Assembly (NCBI GenBank): GCA_008933995.1
Contig: WARS01000011.1
Span: forward strand, 8,585,516-8,649,515
Reading direction: 5' to 3'
Length of the DNA: 64,000 bases
Source: Datnioides undecimradiatus
Taxonomy: Eukaryota; Chordata; Actinopteri; Lobotiformes; Datnioididae
The notes beneath the pieces are model-generated. The model was not told the DNA's origin. It searched no databases and saw only the letters and a list, made by a program, of their open reading frames with translations. Of the stretch, positions 47,701 to 60,562 are shown one piece after another (within the stretch, counting starts at the first letter, position 1; the number at the start of each line of letters is the position of its first letter). The position numbers were made by a program, and so were the translations under genes.

Positions 47701-50519
47701 TTTAAAACCAAGGGCATTCAGGAAGTATTGTCATTGCATCTTCAGTCTCTAGATCCCAGCTCTCTGTAGTGTGACTGCGATTGTGAGTGAGGTGTTGAGT
47801 CTGCCCGCTGTTTGTGCGTCTGCCCGTCTGTCCTCTCCCTTTCTCCCAGTCCACTTTCCATCTGTGTGCTGTGGGCTACAAATCTAGTTGAAAATGGTGT
47901 AGTGTTTCCACCAGTGAGCTGTTGCCAGCCTGTATTCATGTCAGACTATGTTGTTCCTGATTTTGTTTCCCTCCTCATCTCAACCTCTGTCGCTGGTCCA
48001 GCTGCCAGGGGTGTTCAGAACTGTATTGGGGGGTGGGGGGCATCCATCATCAGCCTCTGGCCCTGGGACTCAGGACCAGAGGCTAGCAGCAAAACAGTTT
48101 GACCGAAAAGATTCCTGGAGATGCGAGCAGCAGCAGGGCCTGTGGGGCTCTCTCTTTCCCTTTCTCTGTCTGTCTCCCTCTCTCTCTATCACACTGTTTG
48201 CACACACTGTTCATGTGACAGCTAGCACACATCATCTGATTTGGGAGAAACTGTGGGCTGCAGCTGGAGAAATACCCCTTAGATTATTTGCTCAGTGAAT
48301 GTCGTTCATTGATGTCAACAGATTTCAGGTTGAAGTCAGCTTATGTAAGAAAAGATGGTTGAATCACTCCACCCTGTGAGTATAAGGCCCACTGGGACAG
48401 GCTGCTATTACCAAACTAATCTAAACTCCTGTTTACTATTAAAACACATCATTCACAAAGTGTACTCTGATTATTCAAAATGAGAACTGTCTCTCAGTGT
48501 GACCTTACAGAAACCTAATTACACAAAACCCCATGACAGATGTTGAAAAACCAAGTTTGTATACATTTTCCAGCCACTTCCAGCTTGTATGTGTCACACT
48601 GTGGTTTTCAGAAATGGGTGAGCAGCTTTTATTTGAAATGAATTACATGCAATGTGTGAATAACAGACCTGTGTGCGATCATTAACTGGCTAATTCTATA
48701 ACAACATAAAATTGTAAGAAAAAAAAAAAAGATCAATGCTACTTTAGCTAGCCCCTTTCACTGTTGTTATGACTCATGGCCATCCTCACTGCTCAGATTG
48801 CATAAACCTTTTATGTAATGGAACACTGTGGGAAAGAGGCATCGAGTGGAAGATAAAAATGGGAAGAGAAAATCAAATATTTATCCTGAGCTTTTTAATT
48901 TTTTTTTCCATTAAAAGCAGACATTCTCTGAAGGCGCAGAGTGAGTTTAATCCTAAACAGTATGGGCCACATGTATGTGTAGCAAAAAGTGTTGTCTTTC
49001 TGTAGCGCTCACTATTTATTTAGTTAACTCTCCCTGCTGATCATCAAACACCGGGGGAGAATTGAATATCTGGAATCTCAGTGTCTAATCTGAATCCACA
49101 GTGTTACCAAAGATGTGTTGAGATCGGGTAAATGTGCTGCTGCTGAGACACATTATGCATGACGTCCCTAATATCCTTACACAGTGGATTCCCCCTGGAG
49201 GAAGATCTTGGTTCGTCTTTGCTGTTTACCATTTCTGAGTTGCGGTCTGCGCAACATCAAAAGGCTTCCATGGCACTTAACACAGCTCGCAGGGTTCCTG
49301 GGAGGATGGGGGACTGTTGCTCCCTATGGTGTTGGCATTATTATTGTTCCCTGGTGAGAAGTCCATCTGATGATAGACAACCATGCAAATGTACACATGC
49401 CATCAGACCACAGTACCACACTCTAATGCGATGCAAATTTAAAAACCTCTAGGACCGTGCATGCGTTATTTTTTTTACTGTATTTGTGCTTGTGTGAAAG
49501 TGTTAGAAATACAGAAAGACTAACAAGGTGTACTTCAATATTTGACCCACCATTTAACAGCAATTTATGTCACCAAAACCCCCCTCATCCACCCCAAAGA
49601 ACAGGAATTAAATAGTGGAAATTGAGATTAAAACACTCTCACGTGTAACATGTAACTTCCTCTGCAGGAGCTAAGTGTGATAAAGGACGTGTTCACCCAT
49701 TAAGAGTGCTGGATACAGTCTGATGTTGTGGTGTCAAGACACTGACTTGTTAAACTGACATACTGTCATAAGGAATGTTGGTGATGGAGGGCTTTTGCTC
49801 TGAGACAGAGTTTGTTAAACCAATGGCGTTAATATGAAGTGAGTAGTTAGCCATTAGTCTTGTCAATTGCATTTTGTGGATATGGCGTGACATACTGTAG
49901 ATCGGCTGATTTGAAATTATTTGTAAGGGTTAAGAGGTTAATCTAATAGAGAGGTCTCTCAAGTCACAATGATGCTTCACTCTGTGCTAACACTGTAGTC
50001 TTAGATTGTGCCTCTCATGTGTCACCATTAAACTCGAGTCAGAGAGCCAAGCATCCACGTTTCCCACAAATTAAATACTCAGTGATCTTTGAGAAATCCA
50101 GAAGGTCATTTAACAACACTTGTAGCTGGCTGTCTTTGAACCATCTGGACAGAAAAATGTTCAGCCTCCTGCACATTTAATACAGTTTTTAACCTGTTTC
50201 TTAATTGTGACTATTTCCTAATATGGGGACTTGGAAAGTACATATGTCTTTGCTTTGTTTTTGTAAAATGCAAGCAAAAAGATGAGGTATTATCACATTA
50301 TTTATGGTGATTGACTTTATTTGGATTTATGAAATAAAGCAAAACCTTGAACTGGGTTAAAAAATAATATTTGTTTTGGCTGTATTGAATATTTTCTTCA
50401 ACTTCAAATCGTCTGACTGGCATAAATGACCTTCGGCTTTTCTCAAAGATCACTGAGTGATTATTTTTCAGAAAACTCAGATGCTTAGCTCAATTACCAG
50501 TTTACAGGCACAAACTAGG

Positions 50520-50870
50520 ACTAGTAGAGCACTATGGCAGCTGTACCGTACGTCTATAATTTCCCAGTCATCAAGTGCATTCATTTTTAATGAGACATAA
50601 TTCATCAGCCGACGCTTGCATCAAGGAAGTTATCATCGTTTTCTTTGTTCGTAAAAGTTTCACTAAAATATGCGTCAAGGGATTTACCTTGAGGAGGAGA
50701 GTAGCTTTTCCACATGAAATGGATATAACTGTTCGGAGAGGGTCATCTCTTTATCCTTGAGAAACTGAGAATCCATTCATTGGCTGGGCTCGAAAACCTG
50801 ACTGACGCAAATGGATCATTGGGAATAGAAGTGTCCCAGCAGTAATTATGTTACAACGCCGCTGCCGCAC
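50520..50870. promoter_or_regulatory. Candidate intronic regulatory block
   Basis: Unique block with TTTTTAATGAGACATAATTC, several CpGs (GTACCGTACG, CCGACGC) and paired TGA/TCA half-sites. Texture resembles conserved non-coding elements. Conservation not tested. Confidence 0.28.
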
Positions 50871-50959
50871 ACTTCCACAGAGGTGGGATGGGATGGGCGC
50901 GGGGTGCTTCTTTTAGTCTTGTTTCCCTTACATCTTTCCACATAGTTAACACAGTCATA

Positions 50960-51030
50960 CTGTCTTCTCTCTCTGACTCTTTCCCCCGTCCTCTCTCTCT
51001 TTCTTGTTTTCTTTCTGTCTCTTTTTCATA
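50960..51030. repeat. Pyrimidine-rich low-complexity tract
   Basis: About 70 bp of C and T with few purines. Confidence 0.8.
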
Positions 51031-52294
51031 CACACACCTGCTATCAAACCCAAACACACGTGAAGTTCAGTGGAAAGTTTCTGACTAACATTTATCCTGC
51101 TCCGTACTGCTGCTATGTCTCGCCGCTCTGTTGAATGATTCTTAAAGTAAGGAAAAAGTTGCGAGGTGATCATGTCACCTATTTGTCACTGTTGTCTTCC
51201 TGGCCTCTCGATCCCCGCTGCCTCTGCCTTCAAGCTCAAGCGAGAATGTCTGTTTCATTTTTTTCCCCCCTCTGCTATCCGGGGCTCTGTGGCACTAAGT
51301 CAGTTAAAAAAGAGACATGAAATTAATGTAATGTCAATGGCGTTTTCTCATGAAACCCCAAGGCACTTAGTCAAAGTCACCTTGCATAGTCCTCTCATCC
51401 CCTGACAGTACTGTGAGAGTGAGATGGAGGATGTCTGTCTGGTAATACTGTCAGAATATGATGTCCTTTGGTTATTGGTTGTTCTATCCACTCATCGTTA
51501 TGCAGATTTTGTAGATTAGGTCCATGCCTGGTGTTTATCGGGAGGGATATGTCGTTTCCGTTCAGTTGGCTGCGTATCGTGGCTTACAATGAAACATTTT
51601 CTCGCTGAGAACAGGTTCATCCTGTGGGGTTTTCTTTCCTTTTGATGTCATTTTGGAGGTGATAAGTAGCTTTCCGTCTCCTGGTCCCTGTCTTTCAGCA
51701 CCATCCCCCAGCCTAAGCAAGGTGCTAGCAGCATGGAGGATTGTTTGAACTTGCATTGATCCAATGTGGGATTACAGCTGGGTCATTGGAGAGTTGGACT
51801 GAGCTACCAGTCATCAGGGCAGATTAACCACTCGCTGTCTGCTTGGCTGCCATTTCAGTGCAGGCTCTCCCTGCTGGCTTTGTGACTGTCCCTACTGTGC
51901 AGGTCACTGTCTCCTTTTGAACAATGCATTTTTATGTCTTACTTGATTGAGATAGGTTCAGCCAGATTTTATATGTAGAGAAAACATAGTGCTTAATGAA
52001 ATAAAAAGATGCTTCACAGCCAATCACAATTCCTCTTTCTCGGGATTTGGGTCTACACACTGTATGTGTATTTAAATCGTTCTCTGGTGTAAGAAATGTC
52101 ACCCCAAGCAATGCTTTGCAGAGAAAGGGGAAGTGCTGCAGAAAGTCCGTGTTTTGCAGACTGCCCCACCTCTTGCTACATTTCTCAAAGCCTCTTTTTC
52201 ACTTTTTTGTTCACATGCCCTTGCAATAGCTCTTATTAATTATATCTCATTAGTTGCCTTGGAAACTGAGGTGAGGGAATGTATAACACGAGTT

Positions 52295-52420
52295 CAAAGA
52301 AGGAGGGAAAAGAGAAAGAAAGAGAAAGATATCACAAGAAAAAAGCGAGCAGGAAACAGGGAGGGCGAGAGAAAGAAAGAAAGACGGGGGGAGGGTTGAA
52401 AAGAGGGGATCGAGAAAGTG
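52295..52420. repeat. Purine-rich low-complexity tract
   Basis: About 125 bp dominated by GAAA and GGGA runs. Confidence 0.85.
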
Positions 52421-53481
52421 GTTGTTGAGGGATCAGCCGTGTGTCAGATTAGCATCAGGAGACATTAACACTAGTGATGCTGCTGGGGCCACAATCCTGC
52501 CTTTCACTGCTGGAGAGGGAGATAAGCGCGCTCTCACAAAAGGGAAGAGGGAGAGAGCGTGAGAGGGCTGGCTTGCCTCCACTCCCCCCAGGCCAACAGC
52601 CCCATTTACAGGTACAGCACCTCCTGATGAAAGCAAGAACAAAGAGGTGGATGTTCATTTCCTACTGCGCTGGTGTCAAGGCTCCATTTATACAAATCGG
52701 TAAAACTGTGGATTTAGGCTGCTTCGCTTTATGTCTTCAGTCTGCCAGAAGCTAATCATATCCGAGCTACAGCGTTGACACTTTGAGTTCGATACACTTT
52801 AGAACAGCGTCATGGATTATTTCACAGAATCCCCATATCAATACACATCAGATTACATGCGTGAGGCTGTTGCGCCCTATCAGAAATGTAGTTCTGTCAT
52901 AATCATGTTGTTTCAATGTATATTAACTCGTGTTTTGAGAGCTGTGATTCATTCTTATGTAACCGGTGGAGTGTTTGAATAACAAGGAAAGGTTTCTGCC
53001 TACTAATTGTAAAGTGAGTGGCTGAGAGCAGCGTGTGCACATCGTCCAGCCCGTGTAATGATCCTTCCAGTAAACATAATAAGCACACAGGGTGAAGCCA
53101 CAAGAGATGAGCCTCTGTTGTTGTTTAGTCTCGGACTTACAGTCAGGACGGTAATAAGGAAAGGGATCAGAGGGGAAGGGTGTCCCCAAGGTGGTCCCTC
53201 CCTTTCTTCCTCCTCTCCGTCCCTCTGACTCCCCCGCAGAGGGCATGTAGAAGGGTCCTGAATAACAGGAAGTGGAGGGGCAGGAAGTTGAGTCTTGTCT
53301 GCCCACAGCCTGTGGTAGGACACTGAGGCAAACGCTGCCTTGCACAGGAAGCACAACTGTCACGGCCTGTGCTCAAGACTTTGGCTGCCGTCCATCACCT
53401 TCAGAGAAGTGGAGGCACATACTAGGTGCTCTTTTATTCACAAGTCAGATAGGATTTGCAAATAACCTTTAATATATTAGA

Positions 53482-53508
53482 TTTTATTTTATTTTATTTT
53501 ATTTTATT
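53482..53508. repeat. (ATTTT)n microsatellite
   Basis: About five ATTTT units. Confidence 0.95.
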
Positions 53509-55098
53509 CATCGACCTCTGTGATTCAGACTGGAAAAGATTAGACTAGAATTAGTTGATACGGTTTTATTCTAGTACAAACGTACAGAATAACATTGGCC
53601 TAATTTTTTGTTCATTAGGTAAACACTGCAACATAAATCTACTACGTAATTGAGTTACCTTCTATATAGGACAACAGTTGAGGGAGTAATGCCTCAACTT
53701 TGTGTGGAGTTAACACAGACTTACAAGCAGAGAGAGAGGAGGCTGTGCTGGATACAGTAATTACTCTGGGAATTGAGCATGTTTTATTGATTGTGAAAGG
53801 GCCAGGCCTGTCACCAAGCCTCCCGGTGTCTCCGTGGTCTGTCTTAAGGGAGGAGGAGGCAGACTGGCCCTCCTGTCACTTGACCAGTCTCACACCTCGT
53901 CTTGGAGGATCAACGCAGCTCTGGTCGAAGACGATTGTAATGTTCAGTTACTATTACAGAACTGACTATGCCAAAACTACATGTGTACGTAACAGAAGGT
54001 ACAGTAAGGCATGGACTGGTTCTGTTAGACACGTCATATTGACTTTCTGTCAAGCCGATGTGGTCGTTCCTATGGCGCATATTCTCTGCACATTGATTTG
54101 TGTGTCACAAATGTTCGGTAAGCAATTTTCAGAACTGCTGCACTGGTTTATATCAAAGTGGAGCAGGTGTATCATATCAAGGTCTTGATATGTATGTAAA
54201 GAGTATGTGATGAGATGCTGTTTTACTGTAAACTACTGTGAATACACAAACTGCAGATTTTCCCCTGATCTGAACCCAGATGTCTTTTTTAAAATACAAA
54301 ATGGTAAACAAATTATTTTCAATTTATTTATGCATAGATGTTTATAAAGCAATGGGCTTTTTTGACCTGTACAAATGCACTTGTTCATTAAGGCAGTTTA
54401 TGAAAATGCAACATTACAGTATATGCATCTCATAACAACACACAGACCATAAAGGTGTATCCTTGAGATGAAACACTCACAGTTTGTGCCGTCGGATTAC
54501 TGGTGTTGATGTGAACAGGTACAGGCCCTGCAAATAGCTCTGAGCTGCTATATCCTGTGTGCGTCCACATGGAAAAGGCTTCCCAAAGTATAATTACATG
54601 GTGCGCTGTCTGTTTTGCCAGATCAAAACTGACCTTTTAGACACCGCAGCTCATCCAGTAGCGTTTTTTAACGCCAGTTTCGGACGGTTCAGTGTTAAAT
54701 AGCTGTAACGTCAGTCCTTGTTCTTGTGACAAACTAGTGATAAAATGCATTTCATCCATGCAAAGATGCAAAAAGACCTCCTGACAAAAAGGCCCCCAAA
54801 ACCAATGTGGAGTAAATCTTTGGTTTAGAGGAATCTGAATTTGTAGACCTAGTAGTAGAACTAGTCTACAGCTGCCCGCACATTTTAATAAATTTATTGT
54901 GCAGCACATAGAAGCTTTTAGCACATTAGCTTACTGTTGTAAATGATTGGAGCAGGAATAGAAAATGCAAATGTAATGTGTGATATTTGGCCAATAGCCA
55001 ATCTACTTAACAAGGTCAGTTTCAGCATAAATACTGATCCAAAAGTCAGGGGTGACGTGTGCCCCTGAATAAACATGCTTCATGACCCACCCACTGTT

Positions 55099-55137
55099 TA
55101 AATAAATAAATAAAATTTTATATATATATATATATAT
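55099..55137. repeat. (AAAT)n and (TA)n microsatellite
   Basis: AAATAAATAAATAAA followed by about ten TA units. Confidence 0.92.
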
Positions 55138-55315
55138 TTCATATTGAGGTGGGACTATTGTTGTAGGCTTCCTGTTTATGTCATGTACACAACTATCAAC
55201 CTTGTGTGTACACATTTACTCAATGCCTTGGGTTGTCCTGCTACTGCTTCTAGGCTCAGCTATTCCTTCTCTTTCTCTTTTTATGTTTATCTTTTCGCCT
55301 TAGTGTCTTGCATGC

Positions 55316-55346
55316 GCACACACATATATACACACACACACACACA
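55316..55346. repeat. Interrupted (CA)n microsatellite
   Basis: CACACA runs broken by CATATATA. Confidence 0.92.
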
Positions 55347-56275
55347 GAAAGAGCACATGATTTAAGCCATAAACAGATACTCTGTCCCGTTCTAACACTC
55401 AAGAGTGTCACGCACAAACATGTACTCTGCTACAGTACAGACATTGTTCTCCTTTGTAATCTGACCATTTTCTGACATGTCTGTTGGGTAGTGGTGCCAT
55501 CTGAAAATTTCCCATTTAGTTCTGGGCATTGAAAGTGTGTTACTGGATTTACAGTGAAACATGTTTTGATATGATTAACCGCAGTAATAGATTAGAATTA
55601 TCATTCAAATCCTAAAAATCAAGCTTTGTCAGGAAGATGCTTTGGCTCTCAACTAACTTTTGATGAATGTGGACACTCGTAAGTTGGGAGTGTGGCACAC
55701 CTGCAGTCTGAAGGCCGCCTCAGCTTGTCATTTCATATCTGTGTAAGAGAAATGTCATGACACAGTCTATTATGCCTCTAGACTTGAACTGTCCTGCTGT
55801 GGCAGCTCGTCTGTATAAAGAGAGGAAAAGGGGTGCACATGCCCGTGTGTGTGTGAGAGAGTGTCTCAGTGCTTCCTGATTTACAGTTTCACTGGACTTT
55901 TATGAAATGAGCAAGCATGTTGCATTTTGGAGGAGCAGAGAGTTATTTTAGACGGGACACACTCATGTTACAATGATGAACACATTTACAACTAGCGTGC
56001 TCTCAAAGATCTTAATCTGCTGTGGTCATTTCAGACTAGCCTCAGCAGATCCAAGTCCACCTGAGATAAGGTTCTCTAAACCAGCATCCAGTTCACATGT
56101 AAGTGCACTACTATGAAACTGCAGAATAAAATAATAGAAAAGCAGAGTGAGAAAATCAGAGTGGTGGAAGGAAAAGAGAAGACTGTAACCTTCAGACAGA
56201 TACAGAGTGAGATCTTCTCCTTACCTTAACGCAGACGTAAAACATACTGTGTTACTCCTTTGCATCAAAGTTCAT

Positions 56276-56340
56276 GTGTTCCTTACGGTCCCATGTTTAG
56301 GGTTAGCATTAGGGTTTTGACCTAAACATAGAAGGAACAC
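56276..56340. repeat. Imperfect inverted repeat
   Basis: GTGTTCCTT...ATGTTTAGG at the left is matched by CCTAAACAT..AAGGAACAC at the right, with a short mismatch bulge and a loop containing two AGGGTTAGCATT-like units. Could be a small MITE relic. Confidence 0.7.
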
Positions 56341-57438
56341 ACAACCATGAGGTTGTAGGAGTTCAGGAACAAAGATACATCACACTTAGTTTTAATGTTA
56401 TTTCATGAAATTTGATGTAAAGAATCTCTGCTACCCAAACTCAGAAAAAGAAAGAATCAAGATAAAATCAGGTATTTTATGTGTATGTGTATGTGAATTC
56501 ACTGATGATTTCAGTTTAAGACAGAGACGAGTGAATGGTTATGAAACCACACCTACACTGTTATCACTTTCAGGATGGCTCAGGTATGTCTTTGTGAGAG
56601 CTGACCCTCACCCTCCTACCTCCTAATTTGAACACTGCTCTGCCAGCGTGTGTGTGAAATGGTGAATGAACAAGACCATCGTCATTCTCCCTGTCCCGTT
56701 GTGATGTGGTTTGGGGAAATTCTTTGTGGGGGTTCAGGCGGTTACTTTCCTGGCTCAGACAGCTGTGCGTGGGTAGTTAGCGAGGTGATCTCAGTCAAGT
56801 TTGCCTACAGTGGAGCCCCGATTCAGACAGCCAGACACCATAATGCCAGTCCATCTGTAACCCATAATGACTGTGTGCCACTGGAACTGGTCATTTTCAT
56901 TTTCACTGCCAATTCGGCCCCTGGCTTCCTCGCCTCACAACTGCTGACTGCATCTAATGGCCTGAGTTGTTAACCTTTCTACATTTGTACTCATAGGGGA
57001 AATGTAGTTGTTTAGACATTTTGTATTTGCTGGGTGTAAGTGATGGATGCGCCTCCAGGGAGGGGGCTATATCTCTTCTCGCGGAGAAGCAGAGACAGGA
57101 CAGAGTTGGATGTTCCCTGGAGAACAGCGTGGACTGAACCACTGGCCAGGTTACAAGCTCATGTGGGAATATACCCCTCCCACCCCGCTCAGCCCCCTTG
57201 GCTTCTCCTCCAGCCCAGGAGATTTAAACTACTGTCAACTCAGACCTGATGCCCTGTTAATCATCTTGAGAGCGAGGCTGGCATCAGGGTGGGTCAACTC
57301 AGGAAGAGTAAGGAAATGTCTCTGCTCTGGCAGAGGAGCGTGGATTAAATGTTTCTGTTAAGATGAACATAAAAATGTAAAACTCAATCATGATGTATAG
57401 GGATGAAATGAATTTAGTTGTAGTAATTACAGCAAAAG

Positions 57439-57886
57439 TTGGACATTTTGGGAAACACACAGTTGTAAAAACGAAACTGCAGCCAGCAGCTGGTAATTTA
57501 GTTTAGCACAAAGACTGGAAGAGAAACAGCTGGACTGGCTCCGTCCAAAGGTAACATAAGCTGCATACAAGTAGTCGCTAATCAGCATTTATTTAATCCA
57601 AAGAAAAAACAAAAAAGTATAAAACCAGTTTTTCATAGTACAGTGGGTTATTCAGAAATAATCTGCCTTTTTTGTTTTTGGGCTTCACTTTTTTTTTTTT
57701 AACATATTAAACAAACAAGATATAATAATGTTGGTGAGCTTCAGAGGTGTTCTTTGTTGCTGTTGGACACCTTTGCCAAGCTTGCTGTTTCTGCTTGTTT
57801 CCAGTGTTTAAGTCTAACTCTTTCTTTAGTCTAACTTGCTGCTAGCTGTAGCCTTGTATTTAACTGGCCGATATGAGAGTGGTAGT
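57439..57886. mobile_element. Degenerate foldback DNA element (teleost type)
   Basis: Left half carries GGACATTTTGGGAAA, CAGCCAGCAGCTGGT, AGCACAAAGACTGGAA, ACAGCTGGACTGGCT and GTCCAAAGGTAAC. The right half carries the opposing GCTGTTTCTGCTTGTTTCCA and GCTGCTAGCTGTAG, ending near GATATGAGAGTGGTAG. I recognise this as an old copy of a non-coding palindromic element widespread in spiny-rayed fish genomes; its arms fold on each other. Family name not assigned. Confidence 0.65.
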
Positions 57887-58308
57887 CCTATATATCTAAA
57901 AATGTCACACTATTTATCTGAATTACTATCGTATAATAAAACCTTTAGAAAAATTACGAATGTGAATTTATACTGATCGTTGCGGCTGATTTGGGGAAAG
58001 TGTGAGCAGCTCTTTTTTGCAGTTGTCTAAATGTAAGGATTTAATCACAGCTCAACACAACTAGTCAGTGAGTCTTGTGTAGCCGCTGGCCTGTTAGTGA
58101 GAAGCCGTCTTTCACTGACTTCAGCTGCAGCTCAAGTGCAGCAACAGAGTAGATAAGGTTTATGCCATGTGGGTCTCATAGTTTCTGAATGTGCCTGAGA
58201 ACAGAAAACAGAGCCCTACGGTGCTTTGAAGTGCCCAAGGAGACATTGTTGAGTGTCAAGTTAACCTAATGCCCGCCCCGCCATCTTTCTCTTTTTGTTC
58301 CTTTGCAG

Positions 58309-58519
58309 ATTGCAGTCTGTCGAAGAGCGTATTGTGAAGAAAGAAGAGGGAAGAAAGAGTGTGTACGAGAGGACTGTTGCACGATGTGCTAGGAGAGTGG
58401 GGCAACAAATTGTGTTGTTTTTCTGATATTGTTGAGGTGTCAGAGAGACCGGAAAGGACGTAACCATGGGGCGGAAGAAGATACAGATCACCAGGATCAT
58501 GGATGAGAGGAACAGGCAG
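58309..58519 (+). CDS. mef2a: MEF2A exon with 5' UTR and start of MADS box (CDS 58466-58519, partial)
   Basis: A TTTGCAG acceptor opens the exon at 58309. The ATG at 58466 (context AACCATGG, good Kozak) is preceded by an in-frame TGA at 58433. The 18 codons read MGRKKIQITRIMDERNRQ and are followed by GTGAGT; MEF2 genes are known to split the MADS box at exactly this point. MEF2A is a MADS/MEF2-domain transcription factor that binds YTA(A/T)4TAR sites and activates muscle and neuronal genes; these residues form the N-terminal arm and first part of the DNA-contacting helix. The peptide fits MEF2A and MEF2C equally and differs from MEF2D; synteny with synm and ttc23 decides for mef2a. The remaining exons lie beyond the window. 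Confidence 0.93.
58384..58392 (+). other. Minimal upstream ORF in mef2a 5' UTR
   Basis: ATG TGC TAG, the only upstream ATG in this exon, 74 bp before the start codon. Its context is weak at +4 (T). It could modestly reduce translation. Confidence 0.5.
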
Positions 58520-60159
58520 GTGAGTGTCAACATTTTGCTAATTTTGGTTTATTTATTTATTTGGGGCACCTTTTAAAGGTTTAAAAAGAGTTTGCATAAA
58601 GTATTCTTATTTATGAGTTTATTCTATAAGATGCTACTGTATGTTTCCTTATGTGTCTGAAGAAACCCACTGCTCTGTACCTGTCTGAAGGTTACAGTCT
58701 TCTTCTTTTTTCCTTTCTGCCTTGGACCAGAGTTCAGCAGCTGTCATGGTGTGCATGGATCTAAGCAGACATACCTCCCTCCCCAAAGTCCCAGCCAGCT
58801 GAACAGGGACCATGACATTTCTTTGTCAGTGCGGTCGTATTTACAGACATGATTCCCCTGCCACCCTGCAATTTCAGCCAGAGAAGTTGATGAGGCAGCA
58901 GGAGCGCTGGGCTGTAGCGGGGGCCTCATGGCGTGGGAGTGAACTGAGGGTAGCGAGGAGCACAGCAGGCCGCCTGTGGCCTCCCCACACTGTAGGGCTT
59001 GTCCCCTGGTCTGGCAGTACGGCTGGGCCCCTTCGCTGTAGCCCTATGTGTTTGCAGCTGTTTGGTAGTAATTAGGAGCAGCCACTGCACCACAGCACCC
59101 TCTCATTTGCAGGGTGGGTCAGCAGGACACACAGCACCCTTCTCTGCCTCGGCCACACTGGTCCCGGCTAGCCGCAGAGAGGGAGAGAGCTGGAATTCAC
59201 TCTGTCTGCTCACGTTAAATATAAACTCCTAAACAGCAAAACACTGTACAAAACAGCCTGGGTCTGTTTGAAACAAGAATAACAGGCTTGGATATCTATA
59301 GCAGGAAGGCAGAATCCGTTTCATTTTTTAGCTACGCTTCCTTTGATTTAAGAGCTAAGTTGAGCACAGTTTTTGACAAATTATACCAATTAATGAAGAT
59401 GCGTAGGTTTCCCATAGCAAAACAGAACAAATCTTGTTAACTCCTCCTCATAATATCATTTGCATTCCTTCACAGGTGGAACTACTTTTTGCTGTGCACA
59501 CAGAAATATAATGGAAGTACAGTAGCATTTCCTCTCCTAAGGGGTTCTAACATGAGACGGTGCTAACCAATCGGTACTCCATGCGTGTCTCCGTCTGTTA
59601 CTGTGAGCTTAGCAGTTCAGCCAAGTGCAAAACAAAAATTCACACAGTGGGCCAATTATCAGTACAACACCTGGCTCTGGGTGGGATCCAAACAGGAGGG
59701 CAGGAGAGGAATCACCCCTGGCTCATTGCTGGTATCTACACTGTATGCAATGACCTGTGACCTCTCGGGTAAAAGGGAAGAGAGAAAACTACATGAAAAC
59801 AGGTTGTCAACTGATCGCTGGGTGAGCAAATTAACCCTTCAGATCATCCTTTCTTATATACGAAGGGGAACGAGGGGAAGACATTTTAGCTGTATTGTTT
59901 CGCAGAGAAGCGGAGCTGCAGAGAGAGACACAGCTTATTATTAACGTGTCTCCCAAACTCGAGTGTTTGCATCAGATTTGAAATGTCTCACTGTATAATT
60001 TGTGAGAAAGTTTATCAGCAGAACGCAGGCACTTCAGCTCGCATTTATTTGGTTTTAGCTGGCTCAGCAGAGAATCTGCTATGACAATAGACCGCCATGC
60101 TAAAATAAAGCTTTGGTATAAAGTGATGTATGCTGTGTGCATCTTTCTCTCCTCTTTTT

Positions 60160-60480
60160 TTCTTGGCCCATGAAGCGCACAGTGCCATCTCCCTGGGGCG
60201 TGCTCCTAACCGAGGGAATAGCCATTAGCATATGGTCCCCATTGTCGGGAGACAATTTGAATCTTTATCTCCACTGCTGTGCTGCTAGCTATCCATACTC
60301 ATAGCATTAAAATGAAAGAAGTCCTTAAGTGGGCTAATTAGATAGTATCGCTGTACGGGATGTTGTGTGGGGACAACGGGGGCTCCCTTGCATTATCACT
60401 GCAAGTGCTTTAGGAGGGCTGTTAACCTTTCAGGATTTATAATACAGAGTGTGGCAAAGGCTGCAAGGGTCTGTAATTGC
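60160..60480. promoter_or_regulatory. Candidate intronic regulatory block
   Basis: Unique block containing CCATTAGCATATGG, GACAATTTGAATC, GGGCTAATTAGAT and TTAACCTTTCAGG, with homeodomain and E-box (CATATG) motifs and low repeat content. A candidate intronic mef2a enhancer by texture only. Confidence 0.3.
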
Positions 60481-60533
60481 ACAATCTATCAGGAATTGTG
60501 AGTGCAGAGTTGAGACAGGCAGTGAACTGTGTT

Positions 60534-60562
60534 GATATATGTATATATATATATTTATATAT
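60534..60562. repeat. (TA)n microsatellite
   Basis: About 12 TA units with single interruptions. Confidence 0.92.

Larger units (their letters stand above)
41807..58308 (+). other. mef2a: Probable mef2a 5' intron (16.5 kb)
   Basis: Sequence between the presumed first non-coding exon and the ATG exon. No exon recognised. Holds poly(T) 44781-44795, a candidate regulatory block at 50520-50870, pyrimidine and purine tracts (50960-51030, 52295-52420), (TTTTA)n at 53482-53508, TA/CA repeats near 55.1-55.35 kb, an inverted repeat at 56276-56340 and a foldback element at 57439-57886. Long frames at 53700-54188 and 56650-56973 show no family features. Confidence 0.55.

Noticed and set aside
53700-54188. 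162-residue open frame in the mef2a 5' intron
   Set aside because: No recognisable domain, no splice or start context, and composition like the surrounding non-coding DNA.
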